NCBI RefSeq assembly: GCF_008905045.1
Contig: NZ_VWMY01000043.1
Span: 39,580 to 103,579, forward strand
DNA length: 64,000 bases
From: Streptomyces albicerus
GTDB taxonomy: Bacteria; Actinomycetota; Actinomycetes; Streptomycetales; Streptomycetaceae
Reading direction: 5' to 3'
This document shows, in pieces, positions 54,184 through 62,260 of the stretch (positions within the stretch are counted from its first letter, which is position 1; every line of letters starts with the position of its first letter). The notes under the pieces are model-generated. The model did no database searches. It had not been told where the DNA came from and saw nothing but the letters and a program-made list of their open reading frames with translations. Both the position numbers and the translations under genes were made by a program.

Positions 54184-56403
54184 GTGGAGAACGAGACCCA
54201 CTACGCCGAGGCCGTTATCGACAACGGTTCCTTCGGCACCCGCACCATCCGCTTCGAGACGGGCCGCCTGGCCAAGCAGGCCGCCGGCTCCGCCGTGGCG
54301 TACCTGGACGACGACACCATGGTGCTGTCGGCCACCACCGCCTCCAAGAACCCCAAGGACCAGCTCGACTTCTTCCCCCTCACGGTGGACGTCGAGGAGC
54401 GGATGTACGCCGCCGGCAAGATCCCCGGCAGCTTCTTCCGTCGTGAGGGCCGGCCGAGCGAGGACGCGATCCTCACCTGCCGCCTCATCGACCGCCCGCT
54501 GCGCCCGTCCTTCAAGAAGGGCCTGCGCAACGAGATCCAGGTCGTCGCCACGATCATGGCGCTCAACCCCGACCACCTGTACGACGTCGTGGCGATCAAC
54601 GCCGCGTCCGCGTCCACGCAGCTGGCCGGTCTGCCCTTCTCCGGCCCGATCGGCGGCGTCCGCGTCGCGCTGATCAACGGCCAGTGGGTGGCGTTCCCGA
54701 CGCACACCGAGCTCGAGGACGCCGTCTTCGACATGGTCGTCGCCGGTCGCGTCCTGGAGGACGGCGACGTCGCGATCATGATGGTCGAGGCCGAGGCCAC
54801 CGACAAGACGATCCAGCTGGTGGCGGGCGGCGCCGAGGCGCCGACCGAGGAGGTCGTCGCCGCCGGTCTGGACGCCGCGAAGCCCTTCATCAAGGTGCTC
54901 TGCAAGGCCCAGGCCGACCTCGCCGCGAAGGCCGCCAAGCCGACCGGCGAGTTCCCGGTCTTCCTCGACTACCAGGACGACGTCCTGGAGGCGCTCACCG
55001 CCGCGGTCAAGGACGAGCTCTCCCAGGCCCTCACCATCGCGGGCAAGCAGGACCGCGAGACCGAGCTGGACCGCGTCAAGGCGCTCGCCGCCGAGAAGCT
55101 GCTCCCGCAGTTCGAGGGCCGCGAGAGGGAGATCAGCGCGGCCTACCGCTCGCTGACCAAGTCCCTGGTCCGTGAGCGCGTCATCAAGGACAAGGTCCGC
55201 ATCGACGGCCGTGGCGTCACGGACATCCGTACGCTCGCCGCCGAGGTCGAGGCCATCCCGCGCGTGCACGGCTCGGCGCTGTTCGAGCGTGGCGAGACCC
55301 AGATCCTGGGCGTCACCACGCTGAACATGCTCCGGATGGAGCAGCAGCTGGACACCCTTTCCCCGGTGACCCGCAAGCGCTACATGCACAACTACAACTT
55401 CCCGCCGTACTCCGTCGGCGAGACCGGCCGCGTCGGCTCCCCGAAGCGCCGCGAGATCGGCCACGGCGCCCTCGCCGAGCGCGCCATCGTGCCGGTCCTC
55501 CCGACGCGCGAGGAGTTCCCGTACGCGATCCGTCAGGTGTCCGAGGCCCTCGGCTCCAACGGCTCGACGTCCATGGGCTCGGTCTGCGCCTCCACCATGT
55601 CGCTGCTGAACGCCGGTGTGCCGCTGAAGGCCCCCGTCGCCGGTATCGCCATGGGCCTGATCTCCCAGGAGATCAACGGCGAGACGCACTACGTCGCCCT
55701 CACCGACATCCTCGGTGCGGAGGACGCCTTCGGCGACATGGACTTCAAGGTCGCCGGCACCAAGGAGTTCGTGACCGCCCTCCAGCTCGACACCAAGCTG
55801 GACGGCATCCCGGCCTCCGTCCTGGCCGCGGCCCTCAAGCAGGCCCGTGACGCCCGCCTCCACATCCTCGACGTGATGATGGAAGCGATCGACACGCCGG
55901 ACGAGATGTCCCCGAACGCCCCGCGGATCATCACCGTCAAGATCCCCGTGGACAAGATCGGCGAGGTCATCGGCCCCAAGGGCAAGATGATCAACCAGAT
56001 CCAGGAGGACACCGGCGCCGAGATCACGATCGAGGACGACGGCACCATCTACATCGGTGCCCAGGTCGGCTCGCAGGCCGAGGCCGCCCGCGCCACGATC
56101 AACGGCATCGCCAACCCGACCATGCCGGAGGTCGGCGAGCGCTACCTGGGCACCGTCGTGAAGACGACGACCTTCGGTGCGTTCGTGTCGCTGCTCCCGG
56201 GCAAGGACGGTCTGCTGCACATCTCGCAGATCCGCAAGCTCGCCGGCGGCAAGCGCGTGGAGAACGTCGAGGACGTGGTCGGCGTGGGCCAGAAGGTCCA
56301 GGTCGAGATCGCCGAGATCGACTCCCGCGGCAAGCTCTCCCTCATCCCCGTGATCGAGGGCGAAGAGTCCGACGACGACAAGAAGGACGACACCGACAAG
56401 TGA
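54184..56403 (+). CDS. pnp: Polynucleotide phosphorylase (guanosine pentaphosphate synthetase)
   Basis: 739 aa from GTG 54184 (MENETHYAEAVIDNG), with GGAGA 9 bases upstream. Two RNase PH-like domains (GSFGTRTIRFETGRLAKQAAGS and AEVEAIPRVHGSALFERGETQ), the connecting helical domain, a KH domain (VDKIGEVIGPKGKMINQIQEDTG) and a C-terminal S1 domain (YLGTVVKTTTFGAFVSLLPGKDGLLHISQI). It phosphorolyses RNA and polymerises NDPs; in Streptomyces it adds tails and is the GPSI enzyme. It overlaps the M16 protease gene (GTGA). Confidence 0.97.
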   Translation: MENETHYAEAVIDNGSFGTRTIRFETGRLAKQAAGSAVAYLDDDTMVLSATTASKNPKDQLDFFPLTVDVEERMYAAGKIPGSFFRREGRPSEDAILTCRLIDRPLRPSFKKGLRNEIQVVATIMALNPDHLYDVVAINAASASTQLAGLPFSGPIGGVRVALINGQWVAFPTHTELEDAVFDMVVAGRVLEDGDVAIMMVEAEATDKTIQLVAGGAEAPTEEVVAAGLDAAKPFIKVLCKAQADLAAKAAKPTGEFPVFLDYQDDVLEALTAAVKDELSQALTIAGKQDRETELDRVKALAAEKLLPQFEGREREISAAYRSLTKSLVRERVIKDKVRIDGRGVTDIRTLAAEVEAIPRVHGSALFERGETQILGVTTLNMLRMEQQLDTLSPVTRKRYMHNYNFPPYSVGETGRVGSPKRREIGHGALAERAIVPVLPTREEFPYAIRQVSEALGSNGSTSMGSVCASTMSLLNAGVPLKAPVAGIAMGLISQEINGETHYVALTDILGAEDAFGDMDFKVAGTKEFVTALQLDTKLDGIPASVLAAALKQARDARLHILDVMMEAIDTPDEMSPNAPRIITVKIPVDKIGEVIGPKGKMINQIQEDTGAEITIEDDGTIYIGAQVGSQAEAARATINGIANPTMPEVGERYLGTVVKTTTFGAFVSLLPGKDGLLHISQIRKLAGGKRVENVEDVVGVGQKVQVEIAEIDSRGKLSLIPVIEGEESDDDKKDDTDK

Positions 56404-57779
56404 CGTCTAGTAGCTCCACGGCGACGGCCCGCACCTCTTCTGAGGCGCGGGCCGTCGCCCGTACCCAAACCCTGATCAAGGGCGAGAACGGCATCGGTAC
56501 GGTCCGCAAGACCACCCTCCCCGGGGGCCTGCGCGTCGTCACCGAGACCCTGCCCTCCGTGCGCTCCGCCACCTTCGGCATCTGGGCGCACGTCGGCTCG
56601 CGCGACGAGACGCCGGCTCTGAACGGCGCCACGCACTACCTGGAACACCTGCTCTTCAAGGGCACCGAGCGCAGGTCCGCCATGGACATCTCCTCCGCCC
56701 TCGACGCGGTCGGCGGCGAGATGAACGCGTTCACGGCGAAGGAGTACACGTGCTACTACGCGCGCGTGCTCGACACCGACCTCCCCCTCGCGATCGACGT
56801 GGTCTGCGACATGTTGACGGGCTCGCTCATCCTCGAAGAGGACGTCAACGTCGAGCGCGGCGCGATCCTCGAAGAGATCGCGATGACCGAGGACGACCCG
56901 GGCGACTGCGTGCACGACCTGTTCGCGCACACCATGCTCGGCGACACCCCGCTGGGCCGCCCGGTCCTCGGCACGGTCGACACGGTCAACGCCCTCACCG
57001 CGGACCGCATCCGCCGCTTCTACAAGAAGCACTACGACCCGACGCACCTTGTCGTCGCCTGCGCGGGCAACGTCGACCACAACAAGGTCGTACGCCAGGT
57101 CCGCGCGGCCTTCGAGAAGGCGGGCGCCCTGAAGCAGCTGGACGTCACCCCGATCGATCCGCGCCACGGCTCCCGCACCATCCGCACCGCGGGCCGCGTC
57201 GAACTGCTCGGCCGCAAGACCGAGCAGGCCCATGTCGTCCTCGGCATGCCGGGCCTGCCCCGCACCGACGAGCGCCGCTGGGCCCTGGGCGTCCTGAACA
57301 CCGCGCTCGGCGGCGGCATGTCCTCCCGCCTCTTCCAGGAGGTCCGGGAGAAGCGCGGCCTGGCCTACAGCGTGTACTCGTACACCTCGGGCTTCGCCGA
57401 CTGCGGCCTCTTTGGCGTGTACGCGGGCTGCCGCCCGAGCCAGGTCCACGACGTGCTGAAGATCTGCCGCGACGAACTCGACCAGGTCGCCGAGCACGGC
57501 CTGTCCGACGACGAGATCGGCCGCGCCATCGGCCAGCTCCGGGGCTCAACGGTCCTTGGTCTTGAGGACACCGGCGCGCTGATGAACCGTATCGGCAAGA
57601 GCGAGCTGTGCTGGGGCGAGCAGATGTCCGTCGACGACATGCTGGCCCGGATAGCGTCGGTCACCCCGGACGACGTACGGGACGTGGCCCGCGACATCCT
57701 GGGACAGCGCCCCTCGCTGTCGGTCATCGGTCCGCTGAAGGACAAGCAGGCGTCCCGTCTGCACGAAGCGGTCCTGTAG
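56400..57779 (+). CDS. M16 family zinc protease (processing-peptidase-like)
   Basis: 459 aa. The inverted zinc motif HYLEH (in NGATHYLEHLLFKGTE, HxxEH) with the second glutamate of GAILEEIAMTEDDPGD is complete, so this is an active M16 subunit. PGLPRTDERRWALGVLNTALGGGMSSRLFQEVREKRGLAYSVYSY marks the C-terminal half. The family degrades small peptides and signal peptides. It is translated from a GTG overlapping the pnp stop, and pnp-M16 is a common gene pair. Confidence 0.93.
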   Translation: MTSSSSTATARTSSEARAVARTQTLIKGENGIGTVRKTTLPGGLRVVTETLPSVRSATFGIWAHVGSRDETPALNGATHYLEHLLFKGTERRSAMDISSALDAVGGEMNAFTAKEYTCYYARVLDTDLPLAIDVVCDMLTGSLILEEDVNVERGAILEEIAMTEDDPGDCVHDLFAHTMLGDTPLGRPVLGTVDTVNALTADRIRRFYKKHYDPTHLVVACAGNVDHNKVVRQVRAAFEKAGALKQLDVTPIDPRHGSRTIRTAGRVELLGRKTEQAHVVLGMPGLPRTDERRWALGVLNTALGGGMSSRLFQEVREKRGLAYSVYSYTSGFADCGLFGVYAGCRPSQVHDVLKICRDELDQVAEHGLSDDEIGRAIGQLRGSTVLGLEDTGALMNRIGKSELCWGEQMSVDDMLARIASVTPDDVRDVARDILGQRPSLSVIGPLKDKQASRLHEAVL

Positions 57780-57833
57780 ACCGACGTGAGCCGGCCCCGG
57801 CCGGTGTAAGTCCTCGACTAAGGAATCAGGAAC

Positions 57834-58586
57834 ATGAGCAAGCTGCGCGTGGCGGTCCTCGGTGCCAAGGGCCGTATCGGATCCGAGGCGGTACGGGCCG
57901 TCGAGGCCGCCGAGGACATGGAACTGGTGGCCGCCCTCGGCCGCGGAGACAAACTGGAGACGCTGGCCGACACCGGCGCCCAGGTCGCCGTCGAACTGAC
58001 CACGCCCGCCTCGGTCATGGGCAACCTCGACTTCTGCGTACGCCACGGCATCCACGCCGTGGTCGGTACGACGGGCTGGACCGACGAGCGCCTCGCGCAG
58101 CTGAACACCTCGCTCGCCGCGTCGCCGGAGACGGGCGTGCTCATCGCCCCGAACTTCTCCATCGGCGCCGTCCTCACCATGAAGTTCGCGGAGACGGCCG
58201 CGCCGTACTTCGAGTCGGTCGAGGTCATCGAACTGCACCACCCGAACAAGGTGGACGCCCCGAGCGGCACCGCCACCCGCACCGCCCAGCTCATCGCCGC
58301 CGCCCGGCAGCAGGCGGGCAGCGGTGCGCAGCCCGACGCCACGGTCACGGCCCTGGACGGCGCCCGCGGCGCGAATGTCGACGGCGTCCCGGTGCACGCG
58401 GTCCGCCTGCGCGGTCTGCTCGCCCACCAGGAGGTGCTGCTCGGCGGCGAGGGCGAGACCCTCACCATCAGGCACGACTCCCTGCATCACAGCAGCTTCA
58501 TGCCGGGCATCCTGCTCGGCGTGCGCCGCGTCGTGGAGACCCCGGGCCTCACTTTCGGCCTGGAACACTTCCTGGATCTGAAGTAG
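57834..58586 (+). CDS. dapB: 4-hydroxy-tetrahydrodipicolinate reductase
   Basis: 250 aa. Reduces HTPA to tetrahydrodipicolinate with NAD(P)H in lysine and diaminopimelate biosynthesis. The dinucleotide-binding GAKGRIG lies at the N-terminus; VVGTTGW and APNFSIGAVL follow; the HHPNKVDAPSGTA motif carries the catalytic histidine and lysine. The ATG has AGGAA 5 bases upstream. The pathway partner dapA lies 2.6 kb downstream. Confidence 0.96.
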   Translation: MSKLRVAVLGAKGRIGSEAVRAVEAAEDMELVAALGRGDKLETLADTGAQVAVELTTPASVMGNLDFCVRHGIHAVVGTTGWTDERLAQLNTSLAASPETGVLIAPNFSIGAVLTMKFAETAAPYFESVEVIELHHPNKVDAPSGTATRTAQLIAAARQQAGSGAQPDATVTALDGARGANVDGVPVHAVRLRGLLAHQEVLLGGEGETLTIRHDSLHHSSFMPGILLGVRRVVETPGLTFGLEHFLDLK

Positions 58587-58591
58587 CAGCG

Positions 58592-59044
58592 ATGCGCGCG
58601 AAGATCACTTACGCCGTCACGGCCGCCGTCCTGGTCGTCTACTTCGTCCTGGTCGGCAGCCGCGGGGTGATGCTCATACAGAGCGGCACGCTGCTGACCG
58701 TCACCTTCGGCGTCGCCGTCCTCGTCCTGCCGGTGATCGGCATCTGGTTCCTCTGGAAGAACACCCAGTTCGTCAAGAAGGCCAACCAGCTCGCCGCCGA
58801 GCTCGACGCCGAAGGCGGCCTGCCCGTCGACGAGTTGAAGCGCACCCCGGGCGGCCGTATCGACCGCGACTCGGCCGACGAGGTCTTCGCCCGCCGCAAG
58901 GCCGAGACGGAGGACGCCCCCGAGGACTGGCGCAGCTGGTTCCGCCTGGCCATCGCCTACCACGACGCCCGCGACACCCCGCGGGCCCGCAAGGCGATGC
59001 AGCACGCGATCGCTTTGCACGAGGGGAAGCCGGTGCGCGCCTGA
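58592..59044 (+). CDS. Membrane protein with C-terminal TPR-like helices
   Basis: 150 aa. Two membrane segments (YAVTAAVLVVYFVLVGSRGVM and LLTVTFGVAVLVLPVIGIWFLW, about residues 7-27 and 33-55) are followed by a hydrophilic cytoplasmic part with a TPR-like helical hairpin (APEDWRSWFRLAIAYHDARDTPRARKAMQHAI). Name unknown. It starts 5 bases after dapB and may be co-transcribed. Confidence 0.75.
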   Translation: MRAKITYAVTAAVLVVYFVLVGSRGVMLIQSGTLLTVTFGVAVLVLPVIGIWFLWKNTQFVKKANQLAAELDAEGGLPVDELKRTPGGRIDRDSADEVFARRKAETEDAPEDWRSWFRLAIAYHDARDTPRARKAMQHAIALHEGKPVRA

Positions 59045-59070
59045 GCGGCGGTACCACGAAGGCGGTTACG

Positions 59071-59112
59071 ACGAAGGGGCCGGCCCCGCACATCGCGGGC
59101 CGGCCCCTTCGT
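59071..59112. terminator. Bidirectional terminator between convergent genes
   Basis: ACGAAGGGGCCGGCCCCGC (59071-59089) pairs with GCGGGCCGGCCCCTTCGT (59095-59112) with one bulged base, in the 85-base gap between two convergent genes. Confidence 0.75.
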
Positions 59113-59129
59113 GCTGTGGCTCAGATGGC

Positions 59130-59690
59130 TCAGACGTGCTGCCGGTACTCGTCCGCCCACACCTCGACGCCGTCGGCCGCCCGGTCGAAGGCATCGGGGC
59201 GCCCCAGGAAGTCGGCGTTGTGCGTGGTCAGCAGCGGCGTCGGCTCGTCACCCGCCCGGTCCCCGCGAACGAGGATGAGCGCCTGCCCCTGCACCGTGCG
59301 CGGCAGCCCGAGCCAGCGCACCGGCTGCTGGACGGTCCGGACGGCCTGGACCTGCGCCCAGGGCGCCGTACTCGTACTGAGGAAGCGCACCCGGCGCAGC
59401 CCGTACGCGCTCACCCACGCGCCCATGCGCAGCAGGCGCAGGGCGCAGACGATGACGAGCGCCGCGATCCCCAGGCAGACCGCGCCGCCGGACGGCGTGC
59501 CGGCCACCGCGATGATGACCGCGGCGAACAGGACGTACGACGCGAGCAGCAGCAGAAGCGCGGCCGCGGCGACCCGCCACGGTCCGGGCCGGTAGGGGCG
59601 CCGCCACTGGTCGCGGTCGTCGAACGGCAGCGCGAGATCCTCGCCCGCCTCCTCGAAAGCGCGGTCGGCGGTCAGAAAGGGCAGGGGCAC
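59130..59690 (-). CDS. PH-domain membrane protein (bPH2-type)
   Basis: 186 aa. Two membrane segments (WRVAAAALLLLLASYVLFAAVIIAV and GGAVCLGIAALVIVCALRLL) are followed by a bacterial PH-like domain (AYGLRRVRFLSTSTAPWAQVQAVRTVQQPVRWLGLPRTVQGQALILV). The function of these actinobacterial proteins is unknown. GTG start with AGGAT 6 bases upstream. Confidence 0.78.
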   Translation of the reverse strand: MPLPFLTADRAFEEAGEDLALPFDDRDQWRRPYRPGPWRVAAAALLLLLASYVLFAAVIIAVAGTPSGGAVCLGIAALVIVCALRLLRMGAWVSAYGLRRVRFLSTSTAPWAQVQAVRTVQQPVRWLGLPRTVQGQALILVRGDRAGDEPTPLLTTHNADFLGRPDAFDRAADGVEVWADEYRQHV

Positions 59691-59813
59691 GACTGATCCT
59701 CACTCAATCCACGCATGGACTATGCCCGGTGAGGCTACCTAGCCGGATCTCCGCCCACCACCCTTGGGGGTCCATGGGGGGTGCCCCCGCGCCATTTGGG
59801 CAGTGGAGGCGAG

Positions 59814-60053
59814 TCAGCGGCCCTGGGACGCGTCAGACTGCTGCGTATGCGCAGGTGAGGCGTCGACGGAGAGGGCGGGCAGCCCGAGGAGCAGGGAGCC
59901 CACGAGACCCGCGACCACCGTGAGGCCTATGAGCCATCGGCCGGCCAGCTCACCGGCGGAGGCCCGCTGACGCGGTGGGGGAGTGACATTGCTGCGGAAC
60001 TTGTCGGCTTCGGCGATGAAGGCGAACGGAACAGGCTCGCGCCGACGGAACAT
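59814..60053 (-). CDS. Small membrane protein, unknown
   Basis: 79 aa with one central membrane segment (WLIGLTVVAGLVGSLLLGLPAL), a basic N-terminus (FRRREPVP) and a polar tail. No family recognised. The ATG has AGGAG 10 bases upstream. It is divergent from thyX; codon use and the ribosome-binding site support a real gene, but it could be spurious. Confidence 0.5.
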   Translation of the reverse strand: MFRRREPVPFAFIAEADKFRSNVTPPPRQRASAGELAGRWLIGLTVVAGLVGSLLLGLPALSVDASPAHTQQSDASQGR

Positions 60054-60273
60054 AGGTTGCGCTTCTCCTCTGGAGACTCGAAGGGAACGGGCGACCCGAA
60101 CGGATCGCTGTCACCAATACAGACGAGCGAATGCCCCAATTGGTGCCCAGTTTCACCGACTTCGCAGAAGTTCGGCGAAGAATGTCGCGGCACGACACCG
60201 AACGCCCCGTTGTCAGTGCCGGGCCGTAGAGTGGACGCCGCCCGAGCCAGTGATGGGAAGGACCCTCCAAGCC

Positions 60274-61014
60274 GTGACCGACACACCCGCCGACGACCTC
60301 AAGCCCAGCTTCCGCAGCGATGTCACCGTCGAGCTGGTCAAGCACACCGCCTCCGACTCGGACGTGCTGTTCGCCGCCCGCGTCTCCACCGTCGGGGAGC
60401 AGTCCCTGGACGAGTTGCAGAAGGACCCGGAGCGCTCCAAGGGCCTGATCAACTTCCTGATGCGGGACCGGCACGGCAGCCCCTTCGAGCACAACTCGAT
60501 GACCTTCTTCATCAGCGCCCCGATCTTCGTCTTCCGCGAGTTCATGCGGCACCGCGTGGGCTGGTCGTACAACGAGGAGTCGGGCCGGTACAGGGAGCTC
60601 CAGCCGGTCTTCTACGTCCCGGACGAGTCCCGCAAGCTGGTCCAGGAGGGCCGCCCCGGCAAGTACGTCTTCGTGGAGGGCACCCAGGCCCAGCAGGAGC
60701 TCACGGGCCGCGTCATGGAGGACTCGTACCGCCATGCGTACGAGGCGTACCAGGAGATGCTCGCCGCGGGTGTCGCGCGCGAAGTGGCCCGCGCGGTCCT
60801 CCCGGTCGGACTCTTCTCATCGATGTACGCGACGTGCAACGCCCGTTCGCTGATGCACTTCCTCGGCCTGCGCACGCAGCACGAGCTCGCCAAGGTCCCG
60901 ACCTTCCCCCAGCGGGAGATCGAGATGGTCGGCGAGAAGATGGAAGCGGAATGGGCCCGGCTCATGCCCCTCACACACGCCGCCTTCAATGCCAACGGGC
61001 GCGTGGCGCCGTAG
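60274..61014 (+). CDS. thyX: FAD-dependent thymidylate synthase
   Basis: 246 aa from GTG 60274 (MTDTPADD). Converts dUMP to dTMP with FAD and NADPH. The family signature RHRVGWSYNEESGRYRE (RHRxxSxNExSxR) is intact; GSPFEHNSMTFFISAP precedes it and FLGLRTQHELAKVP lies downstream. GGAAGGA (60256-60262) is the ribosome-binding site; the ATG at 60253 gives a longer form. Actinobacteria often use ThyX, and dapA and the RNase J gene follow. Confidence 0.95.
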   Translation: MTDTPADDLKPSFRSDVTVELVKHTASDSDVLFAARVSTVGEQSLDELQKDPERSKGLINFLMRDRHGSPFEHNSMTFFISAPIFVFREFMRHRVGWSYNEESGRYRELQPVFYVPDESRKLVQEGRPGKYVFVEGTQAQQELTGRVMEDSYRHAYEAYQEMLAAGVAREVARAVLPVGLFSSMYATCNARSLMHFLGLRTQHELAKVPTFPQREIEMVGEKMEAEWARLMPLTHAAFNANGRVAP

Positions 61015-61114
61015 CGCACCTCGGTCACTCCATCGGGCACATCTGTACGGGTCAGCCGGGCGAAGTGTCCGTATTGCGGCATTTCGAGAAGTTCATCTAG
61101 CCTGATCAAACGGA

Positions 61115-61152
61115 CCCGGCACTGCTTGAACCCCCGAGCAGGCAGTGCCGGG
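61115..61152 (+). terminator. Perfect inverted repeat between thyX and dapA
   Basis: CCCGGCACTGC (61115-61125) and GCAGTGCCGGG (61142-61152) form an 11-base stem with a 16-base loop, 100 bases after thyX and 73 bases before dapA. It may end thyX transcription or act as an attenuator of dapA. Confidence 0.6.
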
Positions 61153-61225
61153 CTCCACCTTTGTCATGACTTGTCGTGTCCCCCGAGGGAAGACCGCACG
61201 TGGAGCAGCGAGTAGCGTGTTACCC

Positions 61226-62125
61226 ATGGCTCCGACCTCCACTCCGCAGACCCCCTTCGGGCGGGTCCTCACCGCCATGGTCACGCCTTTCACGGCGGAC
61301 GGCGCACTCGACCTCGACGGCGCTCAGCGGCTCGCCACCCACCTGGTGGACGCAGGCAACGACGGCCTGATCATCAACGGCACCACGGGCGAGTCACCGA
61401 CCACCAGCGACGCGGAGAAAGCGGATCTCGTACGAGCCGTACTGGAGGCGGTCGGCGACCGCGCCCACATCGTCGCGGGCGTCGGCACGAACGACACGCA
61501 CCACAGCATCGGGCTGGCCCGAGCCGCCGAGAAGGTGGGCGCACACGGCCTCCTGACCGTCACGCCGTACTACAACAAGCCCCCGCAGGAGGGCCTGTAC
61601 CGGCACTTCAGGGCCATCGCCGACGCGACCGAACTACCGGTGATGCTCTACGACATCCCCGGCCGCAGCGGCGTCCCGATCAACACGGAAACGCTGGTGC
61701 GCCTGGCCGAGCACCCGCGTATCGTCGCCAACAAGGACGCCAAGGGCGACCTCGGCCGTGCCAGCTGGGCCATCGCCAGCTCCGGCCTCGCCTGGTACTC
61801 CGGCGACGACATGCTGAACCTGCCGCTGCTCTCCGTGGGCGCGGTCGGCTTCGTCTCCGTCGTCGGCCACGTCGTCACCCCCGAGCTGCGGGCTCTGATC
61901 GACGCGTACGTCAGCGGCGACGTCCAGAAGGCCACCGAGATCCACCAGAAGCTGCTTCCGGTCTTCACCGGCATGTTCCGTACCCAGGGCGTCATGACGA
62001 CCAAGGCCGCGCTCGCCCTCCAGGGCCTGCCCGGCGGGCCGCTGCGCCTCCCCATGGTCGGCCTGTCGCCCGAGGAGACCGCCCAGCTCAAGATCGATCT
62101 TGCCGCCGGCGGGGTACAGCTCTGA
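61226..62125 (+). CDS. dapA: 4-hydroxy-tetrahydrodipicolinate synthase
   Basis: 299 aa from ATG 61226. Condenses pyruvate with aspartate semialdehyde. The TIM-barrel sequence has INGTTGESPT, LTVTPYYNKPPQEGLY (catalytic tyrosine), the Schiff-base lysine in VANKDAKGD, and the typical end. It feeds lysine and peptidoglycan with dapB. Upstream in-frame codons from 61145 lie within the repeat and are not accepted. Confidence 0.95.
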   Translation: MAPTSTPQTPFGRVLTAMVTPFTADGALDLDGAQRLATHLVDAGNDGLIINGTTGESPTTSDAEKADLVRAVLEAVGDRAHIVAGVGTNDTHHSIGLARAAEKVGAHGLLTVTPYYNKPPQEGLYRHFRAIADATELPVMLYDIPGRSGVPINTETLVRLAEHPRIVANKDAKGDLGRASWAIASSGLAWYSGDDMLNLPLLSVGAVGFVSVVGHVVTPELRALIDAYVSGDVQKATEIHQKLLPVFTGMFRTQGVMTTKAALALQGLPGGPLRLPMVGLSPEETAQLKIDLAAGGVQL

Positions 62126-62206
62126 CCACAGACTTCACAACTGAATACGTACGACCACGCAGGCCAGCAGGCCTGCACCACCAGACAACTGCTACTGCAC
62201 GAACGT

Positions 62207-62246
62207 CACGCGCGCCACGTGCCCTGCCAGGTACGTGGCGCGTGTG
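62207..62246 (+). promoter_or_regulatory. Stem-loop abutting the RNase J ribosome-binding site
   Basis: CACGCGCGCCACGT (62207-62220) pairs with ACGTGGCGCGTGTG (62233-62246) with one G-T pair. The 14-base stem ends only 2 bases before the GAGGAGAG ribosome-binding site (62249-62256). A transcript from dapA would carry it. Confidence 0.65.
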
Positions 62247-62260
62247 GTGAGGAGAGTCTT

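Noticed and set aside
57608..59044. A 478-codon frame across the M16 gene, dapB and the membrane gene
   Set aside because: Only its last 150 codons (58592-59044) show protein-like sequence; the rest is out of frame with known genes.
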